Part shown: positions 16,501-23,832 of the stretch, piece after piece
Numbering within the stretch: position 1 is the stretch's first letter
How the letters are laid out: every line of letters starts with the position of its first letter
Assembly (NCBI GenBank): GCA_029778535.1
Contig: JAKOQB010000002.1
Location: 1-64,000 of the forward strand
Source: Pseudomonadota bacterium
GTDB lineage: Bacteria > Pseudomonadota > Gammaproteobacteria > Burkholderiales > Burkholderiaceae_F
Direction: 5' to 3'
Length of the DNA stretch: 64,000 bases
Translations under genes and position numbers: made by a program
The notes under the pieces: model-generated
Databases searched by the model: none
Told to the model about the DNA's origin: nothing
Seen by the model: only the letters and a program-made list of their open reading frames with translations

Positions 16501-17131
16501 GGTGCTCGACACCGAGGTCTATTCCAACACCGGCGGGCAGGCGTCGAAGTCGACGCCGCGCGGCGCGGTCGCCAAGTTCGCCGCCGCCGGCAAGTCGGTC
16601 GGCAAGAAGGACCTCGGCATGATCGCGATGGCGTACGGCAACGTGTACGTGGCGCAGGTGGCGATGGGTGCGAACCCGGTGCAGACGGTGCGCACGTTCC
16701 AGGAAGCGGCATCGTGGCCGGGACCGTCGCTGATCATCGCGTACAGTCACTGCATCGCGCACGGCATCGACATGGCCACCGGCATGAGTCACCAGCGCGA
16801 CGCGGTCAAGAGCGGCTATCTGACGCTGTACCACTACGACCCGCGGCTCGGCATGGGCGGCGCGGACCAGCCGCTGAGACTCGACTCGCGCAAAGCGACG
16901 CAGCCGCTCGAGCAGTTCGTGATGAAGGAGGGCCGTTACGCGATGCTGGCGCAGGCCGATCCCGCACGCGCCAGGCAGTTGCTCAAGGCCGCCCAGCACG
17001 ACGCCGACGCGCGCTGGCGGCTCTACGAGCAGATGGCCGGCGTGCACCGCGTGGTGCCCGAGGAGCATCCGGCCGCCGCGCCCGTCGAAGAAAAGCCCAA
17101 GGCAGCGAATCCGGAGGAGACCCCGTCATGA
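13505..17131 (+). CDS. nifJ: Pyruvate:ferredoxin (flavodoxin) oxidoreductase, single-chain
   Basis: 1208 residues, the usual length of the fused NifJ-type enzyme. The N-terminal pyrimidine domain has AIYPITPSS; a ferredoxin domain carries CTQCAICPLVCPH (about 693-705) and CTGCGICVDMCP (about 751-762); the third cluster begins CSGCGE (about 824); the TPP-binding part contains GDGWAYDIGYGGLDHV. It converts pyruvate plus CoA to acetyl-CoA, CO2 and reduced ferredoxin, or the reverse, and is O2-sensitive. No clear Shine-Dalgarno precedes the ATG because a repeat element abuts it. The ATGA overlap with the next gene indicates coupling. Confidence 0.95.
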   Translation: MTERAHVLDGNEAAARIAHLTSEVIAIYPITPSSTMGELADAWSAAGQKNIWGMVPQVIEMQSEAGAAGAVHGALQAGALTCTFTASQGLLLKLPNMFKIAGELTPAVFHIAARTIATHALSIFGDHSDVMAARTTGFALLASASVQEAQDMALIAFMSTLASRVPFLHFFDGFRTSHEVNKIELLFEEEVRELVDEKLIEAHRARALNPDNPVLRGSAQNPDVFFQAREACNPYYAAVAGIVRASMDRFGKLTGRRYGLFDYFGASDAERVLVQMGSGVGAAREAVAKLVAAGEKVGLVAVRLYRPFDAQAFVDALPKTVRAIAALDRTKEPGALGEPLYQDVVTALAEAWPHGTIPRVIGGRYGLSSKEYTPAMAKAALDELQQGKRKRHFTVGIYDDVTHLSLKWDDAFDTEAEGVTRAVFYGLGADGTVGATKNTVKIIGENTPLSAQGYFVYDSKKSGAITVSHLRFGPKPIESTYLIRQADFVACHQFEFMEKLDVLALARPGATFLLNSPYGPGEVWGKLPREAQQQILEKKLKFYVVDALAVAKQAGLAGRINTVTQACFFAISGILPREEAIAKIKDAIRKTYGKRGETVLARNFAAVDASLAAMHEVKVPARADSALSRRPIVPSAAPDFVQRVTAMMLDGKGDLLPVSALPADGTFPTATTQWEKRSIAHEIPIWDETICTQCAICPLVCPHAAIRQTVLTAEDMKRAPATFKAVPWSRKDGSGLEGMLYSLQVAPDDCTGCGICVDMCPTRSKQVVKHKAINMVPKLDHLEVERANYDFFLSLPEVRPSLDKIDGLRGSQLRRPLFEYSGACSGCGETPYLKLLSQLYGDRLMIANATGCSSIYGGNLPTTPWAKNADGQGPAWANSLFEDNAEFGLGMRLALDAQRELAQALVRELKGEIGAELADALLNAPQESDGEVKAQRTRVQQLKGILRTLRFPEAARLAAVADSLIVRSVWIVGGDGWAYDIGYGGLDHVLASGKNVNILVLDTEVYSNTGGQASKSTPRGAVAKFAAAGKSVGKKDLGMIAMAYGNVYVAQVAMGANPVQTVRTFQEAASWPGPSLIIAYSHCIAHGIDMATGMSHQRDAVKSGYLTLYHYDPRLGMGGADQPLRLDSRKATQPLEQFVMKEGRYAMLAQADPARARQLLKAAQHDADARWRLYEQMAGVHRVVPEEHPAAAPVEEKPKAANPEETPS

Positions 17132-18132
17132 GCGTCGATCTGCGCACCCGCTACCTCGGGCTGGAACTGAAGCATCCGATCGTCGCGTCGGCCTCGCCGC
17201 TGACGAGCTCGATCGACAGCCTGAAGCGCCTGCAGGACGCGGGCATCGCCGCGGTGGTGCTGAAGTCGCTGTTCGAGGAGGAGGTCGAACACGAGGAGAT
17301 GTCCGCGCACAACCTGCTGGAGTACGGCACGGAGCTGTCGCCCGAAGCGCAGGGATTCTTTCCTGAGATGCAGTACAGCACCGGTCCCGACAAGTACTTG
17401 CAGTTGATCGCCGAGGCCAAGCGCGCGCTGTCGGTGCCGGTGATCGCGAGCCTGAACGGCTACACGCCGGGCGGATGGACGCGCATCGCGCGCGAGTTCC
17501 AGGAGGCCGGCGCCGATGCGATCGAGCTGAACGTGTACTTCCTCGCCGCCAGCATCGACGACACCAGCGCCGAGGTGGAGCAGCGCTACGTCGACCTCGT
17601 GCGGTCGGTCACGCGGCAAGTCAGCATCCCGGTCGCGGTCAAGGTCGCGCCGTACTTTTCCGCGATGGCCAACATGGCCGCACGACTGACGCAGGCCGGC
17701 GCGAAGGGGCTGGTGCTGTTCAACCGCTTCCTGCAGCCCGACATCCTGCTCGACGAGCTCGAAGTCGCGCCGCACCTGGTGCTGTCGACGTCCGACGAGC
17801 TGCGGCTCGCGTTGCGCTGGATCGCGATCTTGCGCGGCCGCATCGACGCCAGCCTCGCCGCCACCGGCGGCGCGCACACGCCCGACGACGTGCTGAAGCT
17901 CTTGCTCGCCGGCGCCGACTGCGTGATGCTCGCCAGCAGCCTGCTGCAGAAGGGACCGACCCACGTCGGCACGCTGGTGCGCGGCGTGCAGGCGTGGATG
18001 GCCGAGCGGGAATACGATTCGGTGGCGCAGCTCAAGGGTTCGTTGTCGCAGCAGTCCTGCCCCGACCCGGACGCGTTCGAGCGCGCCAACTACATGAAGG
18101 CGCTGCGGTCGTATACGAGCGAATTCGTCTAA
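17128..18132 (+). CDS. Dihydroorotate dehydrogenase-like (PreA-type) flavoprotein
   Basis: 334 residues, an FMN TIM barrel of the class 1 dihydroorotate dehydrogenase superfamily: LKHPIVASASPLT, SLNGYTPGGW, ADAIELNVYF, IPVAVKVAPYF and ATGGAHTPDDVLKLLLAGA with the C-terminal phosphate-binding loops. It is probably not the pyrimidine enzyme: the usual DHOD active-site asparagine/serine context (NxSCPN) is replaced by ELNVYF. Genes like this travel with PFOR in anaerobes and their substrate is not established. It overlaps nifJ by four bases and is followed by a ferredoxin gene, so ferredoxin may be its electron partner. Confidence 0.85.
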   Translation: MSVDLRTRYLGLELKHPIVASASPLTSSIDSLKRLQDAGIAAVVLKSLFEEEVEHEEMSAHNLLEYGTELSPEAQGFFPEMQYSTGPDKYLQLIAEAKRALSVPVIASLNGYTPGGWTRIAREFQEAGADAIELNVYFLAASIDDTSAEVEQRYVDLVRSVTRQVSIPVAVKVAPYFSAMANMAARLTQAGAKGLVLFNRFLQPDILLDELEVAPHLVLSTSDELRLALRWIAILRGRIDASLAATGGAHTPDDVLKLLLAGADCVMLASSLLQKGPTHVGTLVRGVQAWMAEREYDSVAQLKGSLSQQSCPDPDAFERANYMKALRSYTSEFV

Positions 18133-18138
18133 GCGAAA

Positions 18139-18211
18139 CGTCGCCCCGGCGGAGGCCGGGGCCCAATTTGCAGCGCCGGACATTGGGTCCCGGCCTGCGC
18201 CGGGACGACGG
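18139..18211. repeat. Palindromic repeat family C, copy 1
   Basis: CGTCGCCCCGGCGGAGGCCG at the left faces CGGCCTGCGCCGGGACGACG at the right, with ATTGGGTCC-type sequence in the middle. It fills the gap between the DHOD-like gene and the ferredoxin gene. Copies with the same right arm are at 37842 and 40832, and a relative is at 43820. Confidence 0.85.
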
Positions 18212-18233
18212 ACCCAATCGAAAGGAAACGCCC

Positions 18234-18479
18234 ATGGCACTGATGATCAACGACGACTGCACCGCCTGCGACGCCTGCGTGGAGCCGTGCCCGAACCAGG
18301 CCATCACGGCCGGCTCGCCCATTTACATCATCGATCCGGCCAAGTGCACCGAGTGCGTCGGCGCGCACGACGAGCCGCAGTGCGTGCTGGTGTGCCCGGC
18401 CGACTGCATCGTCCCCGACCCTGCGCACAAGGAGTCGAAGGACGAACTGCTGGCCAAGTACAAGGCCCTGCACGGATAA
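18234..18479 (+). CDS. 2[4Fe-4S] ferredoxin (YfhL/Alv type)
   Basis: 81 residues. The first cluster motif is CTACDACVEPCP (from residue 10). The second is CTECVGAHDEPQC followed by CP, with the longer loop between the second and third cysteines that marks the Allochromatium-type (YfhL, FdxA-like) ferredoxins with very low potentials. AAAGGAAA precedes the ATG. It is the likely electron carrier for the neighbouring PFOR, the DHOD-like enzyme and the Nfn-like fusion. The C-terminal helix (KDELLAKYKALHG) is typical of this group. Confidence 0.93.
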   Translation: MALMINDDCTACDACVEPCPNQAITAGSPIYIIDPAKCTECVGAHDEPQCVLVCPADCIVPDPAHKESKDELLAKYKALHG

Positions 18480-18527
18480 GCACTTCGATCGTTAAACTCG
18501 CGCGGTTGCACTGGGCCGGGAACCGCG

Positions 18528-18977
18528 ATGAGCTGCGCAACGATCTATCGCACCGAATTTCCGTCGCTGAAGGGCGACGACGTGGTCGGCGAGGCGACGC
18601 GCCGCATGCTGACCAGCTTCGTGACCGACCTGCCGGTGGTCGATGACGACGGCCGCCTGATCGGCATCCTCAAGCTCGAACGGCTGCTGGCGTCGCTGCT
18701 GCCCAAGGGCGCGCTGATCGGCTTCGGCATGGACGATCTGAGGTTCGTCTCCGACAGCCTCGACCACCTGCGCAAGCAGATGCGCGCGGTGGCCGATACC
18801 CCCGTGCGGCAGTTGATGGTCAAGGCCGAGCACGTGGTGCACCCGGACACGTCTCCCGTGGAGATCGTGCTGCTGCTGTATCGCGGTGCCAGCAATGTGC
18901 CGGTAGTCGAGCCCGATACCAACCGGCTCGTCGGCATGGTTTCCGCACGCGATGTGTTGAGCGCCTTGCAGCAGTAG
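18528..18977 (+). CDS. CBS-domain pair protein
   Basis: 149 residues made of two CBS motifs and little else: TDLPVVDDDGRLIGILKLERLL (first) and ASNVPVVEPDTNRLVGMVSARDVL (second). CBS pairs bind adenine nucleotides, such as AMP, ATP or SAM, and regulate a partner. It starts 48 bases after the ferredoxin gene and lies 63 bases before an ion-transporter-like gene on the same strand, so it may sense energy charge for that carrier or for the redox enzymes. This is an inference from position only. Confidence 0.85.
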   Translation: MSCATIYRTEFPSLKGDDVVGEATRRMLTSFVTDLPVVDDDGRLIGILKLERLLASLLPKGALIGFGMDDLRFVSDSLDHLRKQMRAVADTPVRQLMVKAEHVVHPDTSPVEIVLLLYRGASNVPVVEPDTNRLVGMVSARDVLSALQQ

Positions 18978-19040
18978 CGGTACCCGGTAACGACGACGAC
19001 CGGCACGACTGCCGGCGTTCGCGCCTCACGGAGAAGACAG

Positions 19041-20384
19041 ATGCACGGTCAGGCCACGCACGCCGCAAGCGCGATCTTCGGACTGAATGCGCTGTGGATC
19101 GCGGTGGTGCTGTTCACCGCGACTTACGTGCTGATCATGACCGAGAAGGTCAACCGCGCGATCCTCGCGCTGCTCGGTGCGGGGCTCCTGATCCTGCTCG
19201 GCGTGGTGACGCAGGAAGAGGCGATGCGGTCGGTCGACTTCAATACGCTCGGCCTGCTGCTGGGGATGATGCTGATCGTCAACATCACGCGCCGCTCGGG
19301 CCTGTTTCAGTTTGTGGCGATCTGGTCGGCCAAGAAGGTCGGCGCCAGCCCTTGGGGCATCCTGCTGATGATGTCGATCGTCACCGCGGTGTTCTCCGCG
19401 TTCCTCGACAACGTGACCACGGTGCTGCTGACGGTGCCGGTCACGCTGCTGATCACCGACGAGCTGAAGGTCAGGCCCTATCCGTACCTGTTCGCGCAGA
19501 TCTTCGCGTCGAACATCGGCGGCACCGCCACCCTGATCGGCGATCCGCCCAATATCATGATCGGCTCGGCCACCGGACTGACCTTCAACGATTTCGCCGT
19601 CGCGCTGACGCCGGTGATCCTTGTGGTGCTGGCCGCGACGCTGGTACCGCTATGGTTGATGTGGGGGCGCCATATGCGCGCCGACGAGGAGCACCGCCAG
19701 CGCGTGATGAGCTTCAACGAGCGCGAAGCGATCACCGACCGGCGCCTGCTGAAGCAGTCGCTGACGGTGATCGCGCTGGTGATCGCGGGCTTCATGCTGC
19801 AGCGGCAGATCAAGATCGAGCCGGCGACGATCGCGATCTTCGGCGCCGCCGCGCTGCTGCTGCTCGACAACTTTGGCCGCGACCCGGAAAAGCAGTCGCA
19901 CCACGTGCACGCCGCGCTGTCCGAGGCGGAATGGATCACGCTGATGTTCTTTCTCGGCCTGTTCGTCCTGGTGCACGGATTGGAGAAGACCGGCGTGATC
20001 CACTGGATGGCCGAGCACCTGCTGCAGGCCACGGGCGGCGACTTCCGGGTCACCGGGCTCGCGATCCTGTGGGCGTCGGCGGTGCTGTCGGCCTTCATCG
20101 ACAACATCCCGTTCGTGGCGACGATGATCCCGCTGCTCAAGGCCACGGCGCCGACCTTCGGCGGCGATGCGGCGCTGGTGCCGCTGTGGTGGGCGCTGTC
20201 GCTCGGCGCCTGCCTCGGCGGCAACGGCACGCTGATCGGCGCGTCCGCCAACCTCGTGGTGGCCGGGCTCGCCGAGCGCGCGGGCGCCGGCTTTCGCTTC
20301 ATCGAGTTCCTCAAAGTCGCGTTCCCGCTGATGTTGTTGTCGATCGTCATCAGCCACGCGTACTTGTACGTGCGCTACCTGTGA
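19041..20384 (+). CDS. ArsB/NhaD (ion transporter) superfamily membrane carrier
   Basis: 447 residues with about 11-12 hydrophobic segments in two halves. The two inverted halves carry the family motifs FSAFLDNVTTVLL ... SNIGGTATLIGDPPN (about 118-165) and SAFIDNIPFVATM ... LGGNGTLIGASAN (about 352-405). Such carriers move Na+/H+, arsenite or organic anions; the residue set does not settle which. Strong GGAGAAG ribosome-binding site. It is the last gene before nuo, and in a Nuo-containing operon a Na+/H+ antiporter would fit, but this is not shown. Confidence 0.85.
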   Translation: MHGQATHAASAIFGLNALWIAVVLFTATYVLIMTEKVNRAILALLGAGLLILLGVVTQEEAMRSVDFNTLGLLLGMMLIVNITRRSGLFQFVAIWSAKKVGASPWGILLMMSIVTAVFSAFLDNVTTVLLTVPVTLLITDELKVRPYPYLFAQIFASNIGGTATLIGDPPNIMIGSATGLTFNDFAVALTPVILVVLAATLVPLWLMWGRHMRADEEHRQRVMSFNEREAITDRRLLKQSLTVIALVIAGFMLQRQIKIEPATIAIFGAAALLLLDNFGRDPEKQSHHVHAALSEAEWITLMFFLGLFVLVHGLEKTGVIHWMAEHLLQATGGDFRVTGLAILWASAVLSAFIDNIPFVATMIPLLKATAPTFGGDAALVPLWWALSLGACLGGNGTLIGASANLVVAGLAERAGAGFRFIEFLKVAFPLMLLSIVISHAYLYVRYL

Positions 20385-20431
20385 CGTAGCGCACGACGCT
20401 GCAATCACCCACGCAACGCCCGGGCGTTCGC

Positions 20432-20445
20432 TTGACCGTCATCAA
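20432..20445 (+). promoter_or_regulatory. FNR/CRP-type box upstream of nuoA
   Basis: TTGAC-CGTC-ATCAA matches the FNR consensus at 9 of 10 positions and has the same half-sites as the frdC box. A class II position predicts transcription from about 20480, with TACGGT near the -10 site and a leader of about 160 bases before nuoA. The rest of the 255-base gap shows no tRNA or ORF; a degenerate family A fragment may be present near 20525. Confidence 0.58.
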
Positions 20446-20639
20446 AAGGCGGCAGGTCGACTGCGCCTACGGTTGCACCCAATCGCCGCGTGATCGGCCG
20501 CATCTGCGACCGAAGGCGGAATCCAGAGAGCACAGAGGCAACCAGCAATGGCCCTGCGAACGATGATGCGAGGGCCGCGCCAGAAGAGCGCGTGCCGCCG
20601 GCCCGTCCCGGAGGCCGCGCGCCGCGCCGAGGCATCGCG

Positions 20640-21005
20640 ATGAATCCGTATGTCGTCTTCCTGCTGTACATGGTCGCGATCCTCGGCTTCGTCGCGCTCA
20701 CGCTGCTGCTGAACAAGCTGCTCGGTCCGAAGCCGGCGATGACGGCGATCAAGCTCGAGCCGTTCGAGTGCGGCGCCACGCCAGTCGAGACGCTGAACGT
20801 CAAGGCGGTGCCGGCCAAGTACTACGCGGTGGCGATCGTCTTCATCCTGTTCGATCTCGAGACCGTGTTCCTGTTCATCTGGGCGCTCGGCGCGCAGCCG
20901 ATGACCGGCTTCATGCTGATCACGTTCGGAATCTTCATGGCGCTGCTGGTGCTGATCCTGCTGTACGTCTACAAGGCGCGGCTGCTCGAGGCGGTGACCA
21001 AGTGA
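20640..21005 (+). CDS. nuoA: NADH-quinone oxidoreductase subunit A
   Basis: 121 residues with three membrane helices and the family block FECGATPVET followed by KYYAVAIVFILFDLETVFLF, which contains the conserved acidic residues in helix 2. A GAGG site lies seven bases before the ATG. It is the first gene of the nuo operon, one base overlapping nuoB (TGATG). Part of the membrane arm next to the quinone chamber. Confidence 0.95.
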   Translation: MNPYVVFLLYMVAILGFVALTLLLNKLLGPKPAMTAIKLEPFECGATPVETLNVKAVPAKYYAVAIVFILFDLETVFLFIWALGAQPMTGFMLITFGIFMALLVLILLYVYKARLLEAVTK

Positions 21006-21523
21006 TGAACGCCAAATCGATCCCGATCGTTCCGGCGGCGCGCGGCAAGAGCGCCGCGTTCGAGTACCTCACGACCAAGAAGGACGAGCTGGCCGGCTGG
21101 GCGCGCAAGTTCTCGCTGTTTCCCTATCCGTTCGTCACCGCGTGCTGCGCGATGGAGTTCATGGCGGTGAGCGGCACACCGTACGACACCGACCGCTTCG
21201 GCGCCGCGCTGCCGCGCTTCTCGCCGCGCCAGGCCGATCTGCTGATGGTGGTCGGAACCGTCACGCACAAGCAGGCGCCGGTGCTGCTGAAGGTCTACGA
21301 GCAGATGTGCGAGCCCAAGTGGGTGATGGCCTTCGGCGTGTGCGCCTCCAGCGGCGGCTTCTACCAGAACTACGCCGCGGTGGCCGGCATCGACAAGATC
21401 ATTCCGGTCGATGTGTTCATCCCCGGCTGCCCGCCGCGCCCCGAGATGGTGATCGACGGAATCATGCAGTTGCAGGACAAGATCGCGCGCGGCAGGCACC
21501 CGATCATCACGCGGGAATTCTGA
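21005..21523 (+). CDS. nuoB: NADH-quinone oxidoreductase subunit B
   Basis: 172 residues. Ligands of the terminal [4Fe-4S] cluster N2 are visible: the tandem CC in TACCAMEFMA, GVCASSGG and PGCPPRPE. This cluster hands electrons to quinone. The protein is slightly longer at the N-terminus than the minimal NuoB. The stop codon is two bases before the nuoC start, so translation is probably coupled. Confidence 0.96.
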   Translation: MNAKSIPIVPAARGKSAAFEYLTTKKDELAGWARKFSLFPYPFVTACCAMEFMAVSGTPYDTDRFGAALPRFSPRQADLLMVVGTVTHKQAPVLLKVYEQMCEPKWVMAFGVCASSGGFYQNYAAVAGIDKIIPVDVFIPGCPPRPEMVIDGIMQLQDKIARGRHPIITREF

Positions 21524-21525
21524 CG

Positions 21526-21987
21526 ATGGACGCGCTCGCACGGGTGAAAGAGCGCCTGCCGGCCGCGCGGGATGCGACCGTGTCGCACGGGATGCTGGTG
21601 ATCTTCGTCGCGCCGGACGCTGTGCTCGTGACCGCGCAGAAGCTGAAGGGCGAGTTCGACTTCGACCTCTTCACCGACGTGACCGCGGTCGACTGGCTGG
21701 GCCAGACGCCGCGCTTCGAGGTCGTGTGGCACTTCTACTCGACGCGGCACTTCACGCGCGTGCGCGTGAAGGCGCGTGTGGACGAGTCCGATCCGACGGT
21801 GGATTCGCTGGTGTCGCTGTACGGCTCGGCGCGCTTCATGGAGCGCGAGTGCCACGACATGTACGGCATCCGATTCCGCGGCAATCCCGACCTGCGCCCG
21901 GTGCTGCTGTACGAGGGCTTCAAGGGCCATCCGCTGCGCAAGGATTACCCGAAGCAGCAGGAGCAGCCGCTGGTGCCGTACCGATAG
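21526..21987 (+). CDS. nuoC: NADH-quinone oxidoreductase subunit C
   Basis: 153 residues, separate from NuoD as in most proteobacteria other than enterics. The conserved core is present: VDWLGQTPRFEVVWHF, then SLYGSARFMERECHDMYGI and the C-terminal GFKGHPLRKDYP. Hydrophilic, part of the connecting fragment. The protein is shorter than betaproteobacterial NuoC (about 200 residues from memory), lacking an extended C-terminus. A family B repeat element follows before nuoD. Confidence 0.95.
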   Translation: MDALARVKERLPAARDATVSHGMLVIFVAPDAVLVTAQKLKGEFDFDLFTDVTAVDWLGQTPRFEVVWHFYSTRHFTRVRVKARVDESDPTVDSLVSLYGSARFMERECHDMYGIRFRGNPDLRPVLLYEGFKGHPLRKDYPKQQEQPLVPYR

Positions 21988-22016
21988 AAGGCCGAAATCG
22001 TGCGGAAGTCGACTGT

Positions 22017-22103
22017 CCCTCACCCTAACCCTCCCCCGCTGATGCGGGCGAGGGAGCAAAGGCCCCCTCTCCCCGATCACGGGGAGAGGGCGGGGGGTGA
22101 GGG
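22017..22103. repeat. Palindromic repeat family B, copy 1 (nuoC-nuoD gap)
   Basis: Begins CCCTCACCCTAACCCTCCCC and ends GGGGGGTGAGGG, enclosing two hairpins: CCCGCTGATGCGGGCGAGGG and CTCTCCCCGATCACGGGGAG. The same order of hairpins recurs at 26686 and 32849, with related copies at 28484 and 53207. It accounts for most of the 154-base nuoC-nuoD gap. Confidence 0.9.
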
Positions 22104-22141
22104 CTGGTGCGCCGCGAACGGCGCTTGACGCATCGACAGCG

Positions 22142-23359
22142 ATGGACCTGAACCTTCCCAACCCCGTCCGCCCGGCGTTCAGCGAGCCGCTGAGCGAGGA
22201 CCACGTCATCGTCAACATCGGTCCGTCGCATCCGGCCACGCACGGCACGGTACAGATCATCGCCGAGCTCGACGGCGAGCGCGTCGTGCGCACCGACATC
22301 CACCCCGGGTATCTGCACCGCGGCTTCGAGAAGGAGTGCGAGGACCACACCTGGCACAACCTGATTCCGTACGTGGACCGGCTGAACTACGTGTCGGCGC
22401 TGATCAACGACTTCGCCTACTGCGACGCGGTGGAAAGGCTCATGGGGATCGAGATCACGCCCCGCACGAAATACCTCCGCACGCTGCTGGCGGAGTACTC
22501 GCGCATCGTCGACCACATGACGTGCACCGCCGCCGCGCTGATGGAACTGGGCGCGATGACCGCGTTCCTGTACCTGGTGACGATCCGCGACGCGATGTAC
22601 GAGCACCTGGCGGACCTGACCGGCGCGCGCGTGACCTACAGCTACGGCCGCATCGGCGGGCTGGCGCGCGACCTGCCCGACGGCTGGCTCAAGCGCCTGG
22701 AAGAGATTCTCGTGCAGTCGGACGACTTCCTCGGCCGTGTGCACGGCCTGGTCGACCGCAACCGCATCTTCATCGACCGCATGCGCAACGTCGGTGTCCT
22801 TTCCAGCGCAACCGCGGTCAACTGGGGCTTCACCGGCCCGGTGCTGCGCTCCACCGGTGTTGCGCGCGACCTGCGCAAGGACACGCCGTACCTTGCGTAC
22901 GCCGAGCTGGATTTCGAGGTCCCGGTCGGCATCAAGGGCGACAACTACGACCGCTACTTCGTGCGGATGCGCGAGATCGATGAGTCGAAACACATGATCC
23001 GTCAGCTCGTCGACATGCTCGAGCCCGGCCCGATCAACGTCGACGACCGCCGCTGCACGCTGCCCGACAAGCAGTACGTGTACACGGAAATCGAATCACT
23101 GATCAACCACTTCAAGCTGATCATGGAAGGACCGCAGGTCCCTGCCGGCGACATCTACGTCGCGCACGAGGCGGCCAACGGCGAACTTGGTTTCTACCTT
23201 GTCAGCACCGGCAGCGGCACGCCGTACAAGGTGCACGTGCGCGCGCCGAGCTTCGTGCACCTGGGCGGCGCGCACCTGATGCTCGACGGCGGGCAGCTCG
23301 CCGACATCATCCCCACGTTCGGCCAGATCAACATGATCGGCGGGGAATGCGACCGATGA
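22142..23359 (+). CDS. nuoD: NADH-quinone oxidoreductase subunit D
   Basis: 405 residues from the ATG at 22142. The 49-kDa subunit signature is clear: NIGPSHPATHGT (about 24-35), HPGYLHRGFEK and DRLNYVS, with the conserved His/Asp/Tyr of the quinone-binding site, and the C-terminal PSFVHL ... ADIIPTFGQINMIGGECDR. The frame is open upstream for 15 codons but those come from the repeat border. The last codons overlap the nuoE start (ATGA). Confidence 0.96.
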   Translation: MDLNLPNPVRPAFSEPLSEDHVIVNIGPSHPATHGTVQIIAELDGERVVRTDIHPGYLHRGFEKECEDHTWHNLIPYVDRLNYVSALINDFAYCDAVERLMGIEITPRTKYLRTLLAEYSRIVDHMTCTAAALMELGAMTAFLYLVTIRDAMYEHLADLTGARVTYSYGRIGGLARDLPDGWLKRLEEILVQSDDFLGRVHGLVDRNRIFIDRMRNVGVLSSATAVNWGFTGPVLRSTGVARDLRKDTPYLAYAELDFEVPVGIKGDNYDRYFVRMREIDESKHMIRQLVDMLEPGPINVDDRRCTLPDKQYVYTEIESLINHFKLIMEGPQVPAGDIYVAHEAANGELGFYLVSTGSGTPYKVHVRAPSFVHLGGAHLMLDGGQLADIIPTFGQINMIGGECDR

Positions 23360-23832
23360 GCGAAGTCGTGACGCGCCTGACGCCGCACTTCGAGCAGCTC
23401 AAGAAGCGGCTGCCGCAAGGATTCGAGTCGTCGCTGGTGCTGCCTTGCCTGCGCCGCATCCAGGAGGAGAGGGGCTACGTCGCCGACGAGGACATCGCGG
23501 CGCTGACTGCGTACATCGGCGTGCCGCGCATGCAGATCGAGCAGGTGCTGTCGTACTACACGCAGTTCCGCCGCAAGCCGGTCGGCCGCTGGCATCTGCA
23601 GGTGTGCCACAACGTGACCTGCTCGATGCGCGGCGCCGAACGCGCGCTCGACATGCTGCAGAAGCGGCTGCACATCAAGCCCGGGCAGACCACCGCCGAC
23701 GGCCGCTTCACGCTGTCGACCGTCGAGTGCCTGGGCTCGTGCGGCACCGCGCCGGTCGTGATGGTCAACGACACCTATCACGAGAACCTGAATGGCATGA
23801 AGCTCGACGCGCTGCTGGAGTCGCTCAAATGA
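23356..23832 (+). CDS. nuoE: NADH-quinone oxidoreductase subunit E
   Basis: 158 residues, thioredoxin-like [2Fe-2S] protein (cluster N1a) with ligands in CHNVTCSMRGAE and ECLGSCGTAP. The N-terminal helical part (SSLVLPCLRRIQEERGY, VLSYYTQF) contacts NuoF. It overlaps nuoD by four bases and nuoF by four bases. Normal length for the family. Confidence 0.96.
   Translation: MSEVVTRLTPHFEQLKKRLPQGFESSLVLPCLRRIQEERGYVADEDIAALTAYIGVPRMQIEQVLSYYTQFRRKPVGRWHLQVCHNVTCSMRGAERALDMLQKRLHIKPGQTTADGRFTLSTVECLGSCGTAPVVMVNDTYHENLNGMKLDALLESLK

Noticed and set aside
13484-17068. Open frame of 1194 codons on the minus strand opposite nifJ
   Set aside because: It is the antisense shadow of PFOR in GC-rich DNA, with Arg/Ala/His/Gln-rich composition and no recognisable domain. 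The same applies to long minus-strand frames opposite the nfn-like gene (10281-12176) and nuoL (28589-31393).
17128-18132. Housekeeping pyrD for pyrimidine synthesis
   Set aside because: The active-site segment differs from class 1 DHOD, and linkage to PFOR and ferredoxin suggests a different role.
20385-20639. tRNA or other RNA gene upstream of nuoA
   Set aside because: Many betaproteobacteria have a tRNA-Leu before nuoA, but no cloverleaf could be drawn here and no CCA-type 3' end was seen.
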